Source of the DNA: Thiohalospira sp046546335 | Lineage (GTDB): Bacteria > Pseudomonadota > Gammaproteobacteria > Thiohalospirales > Thiohalospiraceae | DNA length: 5,393 bases | Assembly: GCF_046546335.1 (NCBI RefSeq) | Contig: NZ_JBKGYA010000143.1 | Strand: one strand, 5' to 3' | Shown: in pieces, positions 1 through 5,355 of the stretch | How positions within the stretch are numbered: the first letter of the stretch is position 1 | Layout: each line of letters begins with the position of its first letter | The notes under the pieces: generated by a model | What the model was told of the DNA's origin: nothing | Seen by the model: the letters and a program-made list of their open reading frames with translations, nothing else | Database searches by the model: none | Position numbers and translations under genes: made by a program

Positions 1-837
1 CGGGGCGAGGCGGCGGAGCTTACCCTGGCCTCCGTGGGTCGGGAGGCCCTGCTGGTCTGGGGCAGGCCGGGGGCGCAGTGGCAGCGCCTGGCCGGAGCCC
101 GCCTGGCGGTGACCGAGCGCCGCCAGCTCGAGCGCGACTGGTTGGGGGAGTTCACCGATGAGCATCGCCCCGGCGGGCAGCGCACGCCGGCGCTGGCCGG
201 GGCCGGCGAGGGGGCGGTCCTGCTCTTCAATCAGATCCGCGATCGCCACACCCGCCTCTACATCACGCGAAACGCCGCGCCGGGGGAGGGCTTCGGCGAG
301 GCCTCCCCCCTGAATCCGCTGCCGAGTGAGAGCCGCGGTGCCATCGGGCGGGGCCCGCGTATCCAGGCACCAGTGGTTGCCAGCGACGGCGACCGGCACG
401 TGGCCGGCCTGTGGCTGGAGCGCCGCGGGGACGGCGTCGGTCCCCGGCTGCAGACGGTGCACAGCGATGACGGGGGCCGCAGCTTCCCCCGTGTGGAGCC
501 GCTCCTGGGGGAGGAGCCGGAACGCGCCCAGCGCGCCGAGCCCGATATGGCCCTCTCCTCGCTGGGCCTCGTGGTGGCCGTATGGCGCCACCAGGAGGTG
601 GACGAGGAGGGCCGGACCTCCGGCGACCCCGGCCTGCGCCTGGCCGTGCGCGAGGGGGAGGAGGGCTGGGGGGAGCCGCGCGAACTCCCCGGTTGTCGTA
701 CCGACCGCGGCTGCCGGGAGCCCCTGGTGGAACTGGACGGGAGCGGCAACGCCCATTTCGTCTGGCTGGAAGGGGCGCCCGATGGGGGCATGGCGCTGCG
801 GTATCAGCGGGCGACCCTCTCTCCCGATGACGGTTGA
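1..837 (+). CDS. BNR/Asp-box beta-propeller protein (sialidase-like fold), 5'-truncated by window edge
   Basis: The reading frame is open from base 1 to the TGA at 835-837, giving 278 visible residues; the true start lies upstream. A GTG at 34 could serve as a start, but the frame continues before it with no stop, and LTLASVGREALLVW around it looks like an internal propeller strand. One clear Asp-box, SDDGGRSF (bases 463-486), fits the S-x-D-x-G-x-x-F/W pattern of BNR repeats. A blade-like unit of the form P-(A/V/L)-x-L..G..(H)xxW recurs at about residues 62, 122, 180 and 240 (counted from base 1), a spacing of 58-60 residues: TPALAGAGEGAVLLF, APVVASDGDRHVAGLW, PDMALSSLGLVVAVW and PLVELDGSGNAHFVW. 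This matches a sialidase/neuraminidase-like propeller. Catalytic sialidase residues (Arg triad, Tyr) cannot be assigned, so enzymatic activity is not claimed; many such proteins are exported binding or assembly proteins. A Cys pair (bases 694-696 and 712-714) lies just before the last blade and may form a disulfide, hinting at export. No signal peptide is visible because the N-terminus is missing. Confidence 0.75.
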   Translation, partial: RGEAAELTLASVGREALLVWGRPGAQWQRLAGARLAVTERRQLERDWLGEFTDEHRPGGQRTPALAGAGEGAVLLFNQIRDRHTRLYITRNAAPGEGFGEASPLNPLPSESRGAIGRGPRIQAPVVASDGDRHVAGLWLERRGDGVGPRLQTVHSDDGGRSFPRVEPLLGEEPERAQRAEPDMALSSLGLVVAVWRHQEVDEEGRTSGDPGLRLAVREGEEGWGEPRELPGCRTDRGCREPLVELDGSGNAHFVWLEGAPDGGMALRYQRATLSPDDG

Positions 838-843
838 GGCGTC

Positions 844-875
844 CTCCGGCCCGCAGGGGACGTTCCGGGCCGGGG
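844..875 (+). other. GC-rich hairpin after the propeller gene, no T-tract
   Basis: Bases 844-853 pair with 866-875 over 10 positions (one T.G wobble), enclosing a 12-base loop. It begins 7 bases after the propeller stop codon. No run of T follows, so it is not a standard intrinsic terminator. It could protect the 3' end of the upstream mRNA or weaken read-through. A competing 6-bp stem (841-846 with 856-861) uses the same left arm. Confidence 0.4.
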
Positions 876-899
876 AGTCCGGCAGGGTGAGTATGCGTT

Positions 900-910
900 C
901 ACACCGTGTG
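900..910 (+). promoter_or_regulatory. Short inverted repeat CACAC-C-GTGTG, possible operator
   Basis: A perfect 5-bp inverted repeat around a single central base lies just upstream of the expected -35 position of the copA promoter. The placement suits a regulator site. It does not resemble the CueR (ACCTTCC..GGAAGGT type) or CopY (TACAnnTGTA) operators, and an 11-base palindrome can occur by chance in this composition. The function is inferred from position only. Confidence 0.2.
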
Positions 911-913
911 CGG

Positions 914-942
914 TTCTCGGACCCGGACGAGTGGGCTATGAT
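914..942 (+). promoter_or_regulatory. Probable sigma70 promoter for the copA cluster
   Basis: TATGAT at 937-942 is a five-of-six match to the -10 consensus TATAAT. The hexamer 17 bases upstream (914-919, TTCTCG) is a poor -35, so the promoter would be weak or activator-dependent. Initiation would fall near 949-950, leaving a leader of about 40 bases before the TTG start of copA. The spacer does not have the 19-bp length or dyad of CueR-type promoters. Confidence 0.45.
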
Positions 943-962
943 GCCCTCCATCCGGATTTTTT
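923..962 (+). terminator. Imperfect stem-loop followed by T6, possible terminator overlapping the copA promoter
   Basis: CCGGA (923-927) can pair with TCCGG (951-955). Inside, GGGC (933-936) pairs with GCCC (943-946), and the 6-base loop is exactly the -10 hexamer TATGAT. One A and then six T (957-962) follow the outer stem. The internal loop between the two stems makes the structure weak compared with the terminator at 5321-5355. It is the only T-tract structure between the propeller gene and copA, so it may end the upstream transcript. Confidence 0.3.
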
Positions 963-979
963 GAACTGCGACAGGGTAC

Positions 980-991
980 GGGGGGAATTTG
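980..991 (+). promoter_or_regulatory. copA: Ribosome binding region and TTG start codon of copA
   Basis: The copA frame is closed by a TGA at 962-964. Between that stop and the heavy-metal-associated motif no ATG or GTG occurs in frame; the first possible start is TTG at 989-991. GGGGGGA at 980-986 precedes it with a very short spacer of 2 bases, and AGGG at 973-976 offers an alternative at 12 bases. The next ATG (1025-1027) is Met13 of the metal site and would remove the first beta-strand, so TTG is the better choice. Weak initiation is likely. Confidence 0.6.
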
Positions 992-3193
992 GCCGACGAC
1001 GAGATCCGGCTATCCATCTCCGGGATGAGCTGTGCCGGCTGCGTGCGTGCCGTGGAAGAGGCGCTGGCGGCGGTTCCGGGCGTGGAAGAGGCCACGGTGA
1101 ACTTCGCCGAACACACCGCCGATGTCCGCGGCGAGGTGGCGCCGGCGGAGCTGGTCCGGGCGATCCGGGACGCCGGCTACGATGCCGCGGAGCTGCGTGG
1201 GGCCGAGGACGAGAGTGCCAAGGAGGAGGCGGAGGCGGCCCACTACCGCGGTCTGCTCCAGCGGGCGGCGGTGGCCGGGATTGCCGGGGCGCTGCTCATG
1301 GCCGGCACCATGGGCGGCCTGCTGCCGGTGGTGGAGGGCGCACCGTGGCTGTGGCTCGCCATCGGCGTGGGCGTCCTGGCCGTCATGGTCCATGCCGGCG
1401 GCCACTTCTATGCCGGGGCGTGGAAGGCCTTTTGCGTCCACAACGCCAACATGGATACCCTCATCGCCCTGGGGACCGGGGCCGCCTGGGTCTACTCCAT
1501 GGCGGTGGCCGCCTTCCCCGAGGCGGTGCCCTCCCTGGCTCGCCACGCCTATTTCGAGGCCTCGGCCCTCATCCTCGCCTTCATCAATCTGGGCCAGGCG
1601 CTGGAGATGCGCGCCCGGGGCCGGACCTCCGCCGCCATCCGCCGCCTGCTGGGGATGCAGCCGCGCACCGCGCGGGTGGTCCGCGACGGCCAGGAGCAGG
1701 ATGTCGCCATCGAGGAGGTGGGGCTGGAGGAGACCGTCCGCGTCCGGCCCGGCGAGCGGATCCCGGTGGATGGCACCATCCTCGACGGCGAGTCGGCGGT
1801 GGACGAGTCCATGCTCACCGGCGAGCCCATGCCGGTGGCCAAGGGGCCCGGCGACAGCGTCGCCGGCGGGACCACCAACACCACGGGGAGCTTCCTCTTC
1901 CGCGCCGAGCGTATCGGCGAGGATACCGCCCTGGCGCAGATCATCCGGCTGGTCCGCCAGGCCCAGGCGAGCAAGCCGGCCATCGGCCGGCTGGCGGATC
2001 GGGTGGCGGCGGTCTTCGTCCCCGCCGTGCTGCTCATCGCCATCGCCACCTTCCTGGCCTGGTACAACCTCGGCCCCGAGCCGGTGGTGAGCTACGCCCT
2101 GGTGGCCACCGTCACGGTGCTGGTCATCGCCTGTCCCTGCGCCCTGGGGCTCGCCACCCCGCTGTCGCTCATGGTGGGCGTGGGCAAGGCCGCCGAGAGC
2201 GGGATCCTCATCCGCCGGGGCGAATCGCTGCAGCAGGCGGGCGCCATCACCACGGTGGTCCTGGACAAGACCGGCACCGTCACCGAGGGGGCGCCCGCGG
2301 TGACGGAGGTCATCGCCGCCGGCCACGAGGACGAGCTGCTACGCCTGGCCGCCGGGGCCGAGGCCGGCTCCGAGCACCCGCTGGCGGCCGCGGTGCTGGC
2401 GGCGGCCCGGGAGCGGGATATCACCCCGCCGAAGGCCGAGGGCTTCCAGGCCGAGAGCGGCCGGGGTGTCACCGCCCGGGTCGAGGGACGGTCGCTCTTC
2501 GTCGGCCGGCCCGACCAGGTCGCGCTGGGAGAAGACTGGCAGCAGCGGGTGGAGGCCGCCCGCGGCCGGGGCGAGACCCCCATCCTGGTCGCCGTGGACG
2601 GCGAGCCGGCCGGGCTGCTGGTCGTTGCCGACCCGGTGCGTGCGGATTCCGCGGCGGCGATCCGGCGGCTCCACGACCGCGGGATCCGCGTCGCCCTGGT
2701 CACCGGCGACCATGAGGCCACGGCCCGGGCCGTGGCCCGGCAGGTGGGCATCGACACCGTGTTCGCCGAGGTGCCGCCGGAGGCGAAGGCCGATCGCGTG
2801 GCCGATCTCCAGGGCCGGGGCGAGGTGGTCGCCATGGTAGGCGACGGCATCAACGATGCCCCCGCCCTGGCCCGGGCCGATGTCGGCTTCGCCATCGGCA
2901 GCGGGACCGACGTTGCCATCGAGAGCGCCGATATCACCCTCATGCGCGCCTCGCTCCACGGCGTGGCCGAGGCGGTGGCCATCAGCCGCGCCACGGTGCG
3001 CAATATCAAGCAGAACCTCTTCGGCGCCTTCGTGTACAACAGCCTCGGCATCCCGGTGGCCGCCGGTGTCCTCTACCCGGTGACCGGCCTGCTGCTGAGC
3101 CCCATCATCGCCGGCGCGGCCATGGCGGCCTCGTCGGTGACGGTGGTGACCAATGCCAATCGACTGCGACTGTTCCGCCCGGAGGAGGGCTGA
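989..3193 (+). CDS. copA: Cu(I)-exporting P-type ATPase (PIB-1), CopA
   Basis: Inner-membrane pump that uses ATP to move Cu(I) out of the cytoplasm. The protein has 734 residues. One N-terminal heavy-metal-associated domain (about residues 5-70) carries GMSCAGC with Cys15 and Cys18; E. coli CopA has two such domains. Eight membrane segments are recognisable: about 92-115, 119-138, 154-177, 188-206, 340-360, 367-393, 676-699 and 701-722. Catalytic motifs are all intact: TGE 277-279 (actuator), CPC 382-384 (membrane Cu site), DKTGT with phosphorylated Asp426, HP 463-464 (nucleotide domain), TGD 572-574 and GDGINDAP 618-625. Tyr683-Asn684 and Met712-x-x-Ser715-Ser716 in the last two helices are the PIB-1 signature, which supports Cu(I)/Ag(I) rather than Zn/Cd. 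The stop codon TGA overlaps the ATG of the following cupredoxin by one base, implying coupled translation. The start is TTG. No merR/cueR-type regulator or copZ is visible in the window. Confidence 0.96.
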   Translation: MADDEIRLSISGMSCAGCVRAVEEALAAVPGVEEATVNFAEHTADVRGEVAPAELVRAIRDAGYDAAELRGAEDESAKEEAEAAHYRGLLQRAAVAGIAGALLMAGTMGGLLPVVEGAPWLWLAIGVGVLAVMVHAGGHFYAGAWKAFCVHNANMDTLIALGTGAAWVYSMAVAAFPEAVPSLARHAYFEASALILAFINLGQALEMRARGRTSAAIRRLLGMQPRTARVVRDGQEQDVAIEEVGLEETVRVRPGERIPVDGTILDGESAVDESMLTGEPMPVAKGPGDSVAGGTTNTTGSFLFRAERIGEDTALAQIIRLVRQAQASKPAIGRLADRVAAVFVPAVLLIAIATFLAWYNLGPEPVVSYALVATVTVLVIACPCALGLATPLSLMVGVGKAAESGILIRRGESLQQAGAITTVVLDKTGTVTEGAPAVTEVIAAGHEDELLRLAAGAEAGSEHPLAAAVLAAARERDITPPKAEGFQAESGRGVTARVEGRSLFVGRPDQVALGEDWQQRVEAARGRGETPILVAVDGEPAGLLVVADPVRADSAAAIRRLHDRGIRVALVTGDHEATARAVARQVGIDTVFAEVPPEAKADRVADLQGRGEVVAMVGDGINDAPALARADVGFAIGSGTDVAIESADITLMRASLHGVAEAVAISRATVRNIKQNLFGAFVYNSLGIPVAAGVLYPVTGLLLSPIIAGAAMAASSVTVVTNANRLRLFRPEEG

Positions 3194-3549
3194 TGGGAGT
3201 CCTGGTCAATCTCGCCGGTGTGATCCTCGCCGCGCTGGTGGTCTGGTGGTTCTGGGTGGCAAAGCCCAGGCCCCGGCGCGCCGAATCGGGACCGGTGGCC
3301 ATCACCATGGCCGACGGCGCCTTCGAACCGGCCGTGGTGGAGGTGGCCGCCGGTCGCCCCGTGACGCTGCGGGTCACGCGACGGGACCCGGCGCCCCACG
3401 CCGCCCAGGTGCTCTTCCCCGACCTGGACCGCGTCTTCGACCTGCCGCTGGACGAGCCGCGCAGCATCTCCCTGCCCTCGCTGGAGCCGGGGAACTACGA
3501 ATTCACCTGCCAGATGCGACTCTACGTCGGCCGGCTGGTAGCGGCCTGA
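3193..3549 (+). CDS. Membrane-anchored single-domain cupredoxin, CupA-like copper-binding partner of CopA
   Basis: A 118-residue protein with one hydrophobic segment at about residues 3-23 (ending VVWWFWVA), a basic linker (Lys24, Arg26, Arg28, Arg29) and a cupredoxin-type beta-sandwich from about 35 to 116. Candidate copper ligands are His69 (in DPAPHAAQ), Cys106 and Met108 (in FTCQMRLY). Relatives usually read C-x-M-x-M; here the last position is Leu110. The role is probably to bind Cu(I) and hand it to or from CopA. The positive-inside rule, with four basic residues after the segment and none before it, predicts the domain on the cytoplasmic side, as in pneumococcal CupA. A periplasmic domain, as in many plastocyanin-like proteins, cannot be excluded. 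The ATG overlaps the copA stop codon (TGATG), and GGAGGA lies 6 bases upstream. Copper binding is inferred from family and context; orientation and function are not proven. Confidence 0.82.
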   Translation: MGVLVNLAGVILAALVVWWFWVAKPRPRRAESGPVAITMADGAFEPAVVEVAAGRPVTLRVTRRDPAPHAAQVLFPDLDRVFDLPLDEPRSISLPSLEPGNYEFTCQMRLYVGRLVAA

Positions 3550-3563
3550 AGCGGAGCGGGGCG

Positions 3564-4304
3564 ATGTTAGGGTGGCAGCGGCTGGCACCGGCCTGGACCG
3601 GACCCCTCCTGGAGGGGGTGGACCCGGTGGGGCTCTTCCACCCCGGTGAGGGGCCGCGGCTGCGGCGGACCTTTACCACCGCCCTGTTCGCCGTCGCCGG
3701 CCACCTGGCCAAGGCCGACGGGCCGGTACAGGAGGCGGAGATCGAGACCGCCCGCGGGATCATGCGCCGGCTGGAGCTCAACGAGGAGCAGACCCGGGCG
3801 GCCATCGCCCTCTTCCAGCACGGCAAGGAGGCGAGCTATCCCGTGGAACGGGCGTTGCGCCGCCTCGGCCGGGACTGCGCCCGGCGCGCCCTGCTGGACC
3901 GCTTCCTGGAGTGGCAGATGGAGGTGGCCCTGGCCGACAGCGGGATCGTCCACGCCGAGCGCAACCTCTTCGACACCATGGCGGAGATCCTGGGCTACTC
4001 CCGCTACGACATCCGGCGTGTGGAGGACACGGTGGGTACCCGCCTGCGGCCGCCGCCGGAGAACGGCACCGAGCGCGCCCTGGCCGTACTGGGTCTGGGG
4101 CCGGAGGCGGATATGGCCACCATCCGCCGGAGCTATCGCCAGCTGTTGAGCCGCCACCACCCCGATCGGGTCACCGCCCGCGGCGGGAGCGAGGCGGAGA
4201 TCCGGGCGGCGGCCGAGTACACGCGCGAACTCCGGGCCGCCTACGAGGCACTGGCCGAGCAGCGGGCGGCGGGGGTGGTTGCAAGAGCCGGCGAAGGGTC
4301 TTAG
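3564..4304 (+). CDS. djlA: DjlA-like DnaK co-chaperone (TerB domain + C-terminal J domain), without a membrane anchor
   Basis: A 246-residue protein. Residues about 35-155 form a TerB-like helical domain with the two repeated ADG-type motifs (GHLAKADGPVQEAE at 46-59, ALADSGIVHAERN at 122-134), aligning well with the corresponding part of E. coli DjlA. A Pro-rich linker (163-165) leads to a J domain at about 170-235 containing the invariant HPD at 199-201, which stimulates DnaK ATPase. E. coli DjlA begins with a membrane helix; here the first 34 residues contain Pro, Glu and Asp and are not a credible membrane segment, so the protein is probably soluble or peripheral. ATG 3564 is chosen because GGAG sits 7 bases upstream and the gap to the cupredoxin stop is 14 bases. 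The frame stays open upstream inside the cupredoxin, but that translation is Arg/Gly-rich shadow sequence with no membrane helix. It is likely cotranscribed with copA; a functional tie to copper is only positional. Confidence 0.88.
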   Translation: MLGWQRLAPAWTGPLLEGVDPVGLFHPGEGPRLRRTFTTALFAVAGHLAKADGPVQEAEIETARGIMRRLELNEEQTRAAIALFQHGKEASYPVERALRRLGRDCARRALLDRFLEWQMEVALADSGIVHAERNLFDTMAEILGYSRYDIRRVEDTVGTRLRPPPENGTERALAVLGLGPEADMATIRRSYRQLLSRHHPDRVTARGGSEAEIRAAAEYTRELRAAYEALAEQRAAGVVARAGEGS

Positions 4305-4306
4305 AA

Positions 4307-4334
4307 TTGCCGGTCTTTCGACAGGCCCTATAAC
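4307..4334 (+). promoter_or_regulatory. Sigma70-type promoter for rplM-rpsI
   Basis: TTGCCG (4307-4312) and TATAAC (4329-4334) are separated by 16 bases; they match TTGACA at four positions and TATAAT at five. The element starts 3 bases after the djlA stop codon. Initiation would fall near 4341, giving a leader of only about 13 bases before rplM ATG at 4354. The only Shine-Dalgarno candidate, GGGA at 4341-4344, would lie at the very 5' end of that transcript. Confidence 0.65.
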
Positions 4335-4353
4335 GAATTCGGGACGGTCAGTA

Positions 4354-4782
4354 ATGAAGACCTTCAGTGCAAAACCGGCCGAAGTCCAGCGCGACTGGTA
4401 CGTGGTCGATGCCGACGGCAAGACGCTGGGGCGTCTTGCCACCGAGATCGCCCGTCGTCTGCGCGGCAAGCACAAGCCGGAGTACACCCCGCACGTGGAC
4501 ACCGGGGACTACATCGTCGTGATCAACGCCGACAAGGTTCGCGTGACCGGCAACAAGCGGGAAGACAAGGTCTACTACCGCCATACCGGTCATCCGGGTG
4601 GCATGAAGCAGATCACCTTCGGCCAGCTCATGGAGCGGGCCCCCGAGCGCGCCATCCAGACCGCGGTGAAGGGCATGCTGCCCAAGAACCCGCTGGGGCG
4701 CGCCATGCTTGGCAAGCTCAAGGTCTACGCCGGTGCTGAGCACCGGCATCAGGCGCAGCAGCCGCAGCCGCTGGAGATCTAG
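4354..4782 (+). CDS. rplM: 50S ribosomal protein L13
   Basis: L13 binds 23S rRNA early in large-subunit assembly. The protein has 142 residues, the same as E. coli L13, and aligns end to end. Conserved stretches include the N-terminus MKTFSAKP, RDWYVVDADGKTLGRLATE, GKHKPEYTPHVDTGDY, VTGNKREDKVYYRHTGHPGG, AVKGMLPKNPLGRAM and the tail KVYAGAEHRHQAQQP. ATG 4354 reproduces the family N-terminus exactly; an in-frame TTG at 4279 would add 25 residues overlapping djlA and is rejected. The gene has its own promoter, and rpsI follows after 9 bases, the usual L13-S9 operon order in bacteria. In E. coli L13 represses its own mRNA through a structured leader; the leader predicted here looks too short for that. 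Confidence 0.98.
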   Translation: MKTFSAKPAEVQRDWYVVDADGKTLGRLATEIARRLRGKHKPEYTPHVDTGDYIVVINADKVRVTGNKREDKVYYRHTGHPGGMKQITFGQLMERAPERAIQTAVKGMLPKNPLGRAMLGKLKVYAGAEHRHQAQQPQPLEI

Positions 4783-4791
4783 GGGAACATC

Positions 4792-5184
4792 ATGGCAGAG
4801 CAGCAGTACTACGGCACCGGCCGGCGCAAGACCTCCTCCGCGCGCGTCTATCTGCGCAATGGCACGGGCCGCATCACCATCAACAAGAAGCCGCTGGAGG
4901 AGTACTTCGGCCGCGAGACCAGCCGTATGGTGGTGCGTCAGCCCCTGGAACTCGTGGATGCCTCCGATCGATTCGACGTGGACGTCACCGTTCATGGCGG
5001 CGGTAACAACGGCCAGGCCGGTGCCATTCGCCACGGGATCACCCGTGCCCTGATGGAGTACGATGAGGATCTGCGCAAGCCCCTGCGGGATGCCGGCTTC
5101 GTTACCCGCGATGCCCGTCGCGTGGAGCGTAAGAAGGTCGGCCTGCACAAGGCGCGCAAGAGTCCGCAGTACTCCAAGCGCTAG
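4792..5184 (+). CDS. rpsI: 30S ribosomal protein S9
   Basis: S9 is a small-subunit head protein whose C-terminal tail reaches the P site and touches the anticodon stem-loop of tRNA. The protein has 130 residues, the same as E. coli S9. Family hallmarks are visible: N-terminal YYGTGRRKTSSARV, EYFGRETSRMVVRQPLELVD, GGGNNGQAGAIRHGITRALM, then GFVTRDARRVERKKVGLHKA and the basic C-terminus SPQYSKR with the terminal Arg that contacts tRNA. The ribosome binding site AGGGGAA at 4781-4787 overlaps the last bases of the rplM stop codon, 4 bases from ATG 4792, so translation is likely coupled to rplM. The gene is followed not by sspA, as is common in relatives, but by a tRNA gene. Confidence 0.98.
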   Translation: MAEQQYYGTGRRKTSSARVYLRNGTGRITINKKPLEEYFGRETSRMVVRQPLELVDASDRFDVDVTVHGGGNNGQAGAIRHGITRALMEYDEDLRKPLRDAGFVTRDARRVERKKVGLHKARKSPQYSKR

Positions 5185-5197
5185 CGGGGTTTCGTCG

Positions 5198-5214
5198 GCT
5201 GCCGTTCCGGCGGC
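5198..5214 (+). other. Small hairpin between rpsI and tRNA-Gln
   Basis: GCTGCCG (5198-5204) pairs with CGGCGGC (5208-5214) over 7 bp with one T.G wobble and a TTC loop. No T-tract follows, so it should not stop transcription. It may mark the 3' boundary of the rpsI message or a processing site between mRNA and tRNA. Function is inferred only. Confidence 0.35.
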
Positions 5215-5240
5215 GGTCCGATTCGACGACCGGTTTCTAC

Positions 5241-5314
5241 TGGGGGATCGTCTAAAGGCAGGACAGCGGATTCTGATTCCGTCAATCCAGGTTCGAATCC
5301 TGGTCCCCCAGCCA
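5241..5314 (+). tRNA. tRNA-Gln (anticodon CUG)
   Basis: A complete 74-base cloverleaf including encoded CCA. The acceptor stem TGGGGGA pairs with TCCCCCA (7 bp, including the U1-A72 pair typical of tRNA-Gln). The D arm is GTCT/GGAC with loop AAAGGCA. The anticodon stem GCGGA/TCCGT (one G.T pair) encloses loop TTCTGAT with anticodon CTG at 5273-5275. The variable loop is CAAT, and the T arm CCAGG/CCTGG has loop TTCGAAT. Discriminator G73 is followed by CCA. Known GlnRS identity elements (G2-C71, G3-C70, G10, U35, G36, G73) are all present. It reads CAG codons, expected to be heavily used in this GC-rich genome. No convincing promoter is seen in 5185-5240, so it is probably cotranscribed with rplM-rpsI and released by RNase P and 3' processing. 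Confidence 0.97.
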
Positions 5315-5320
5315 ACACCG

Positions 5321-5355
5321 ACCCGCTCGGGACCTTCCCGGGCGGGTTTTCTTTT
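5321..5355 (+). terminator. Strong intrinsic terminator after tRNA-Gln
   Basis: CCCGCTCGGGA (5322-5332) pairs with TCCCGGGCGGG (5336-5346) over 11 bp with one T.G wobble and a CCT loop; A5321 can add a pair with T5347. TTTTCTTTT (5347-5355) follows directly. It starts 7 bases after the tRNA CCA and probably ends both the tRNA and the rplM-rpsI transcript. Confidence 0.93.

Noticed and set aside
938..964. Tiny frame encoding MMPSIRIF as a possible leader peptide
   Set aside because: It overlaps the -10 element and starts upstream of the predicted transcript start, with no ribosome binding site.
931..2715. Long plus-strand open frame (594 codons) overlapping copA
   Set aside because: Its translation is dominated by Gly, Arg, Ala and Pro without domain signatures, as expected for an off-frame reading of a very GC-rich gene; the copA frame carries every catalytic motif.
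1010..3051. Long minus-strand open frames opposite copA
   Set aside because: Low-complexity, Arg/Ser/Gly-rich products with no recognisable family; antisense openness follows from high GC in the third codon position of copA.
3153..3563. Upstream extension of the djlA frame as an alternative start
   Set aside because: It would overlap the entire cupredoxin gene and translates to Arg/Gly-rich sequence unlike the DjlA N-terminus; ATG 3564 has a good ribosome binding site.
4287..4313. CCGGC/GCCGG pairing around the djlA stop as a terminator
   Set aside because: Only 5 bp with a 17-base loop and no T-tract; it also overlaps the rplM promoter.
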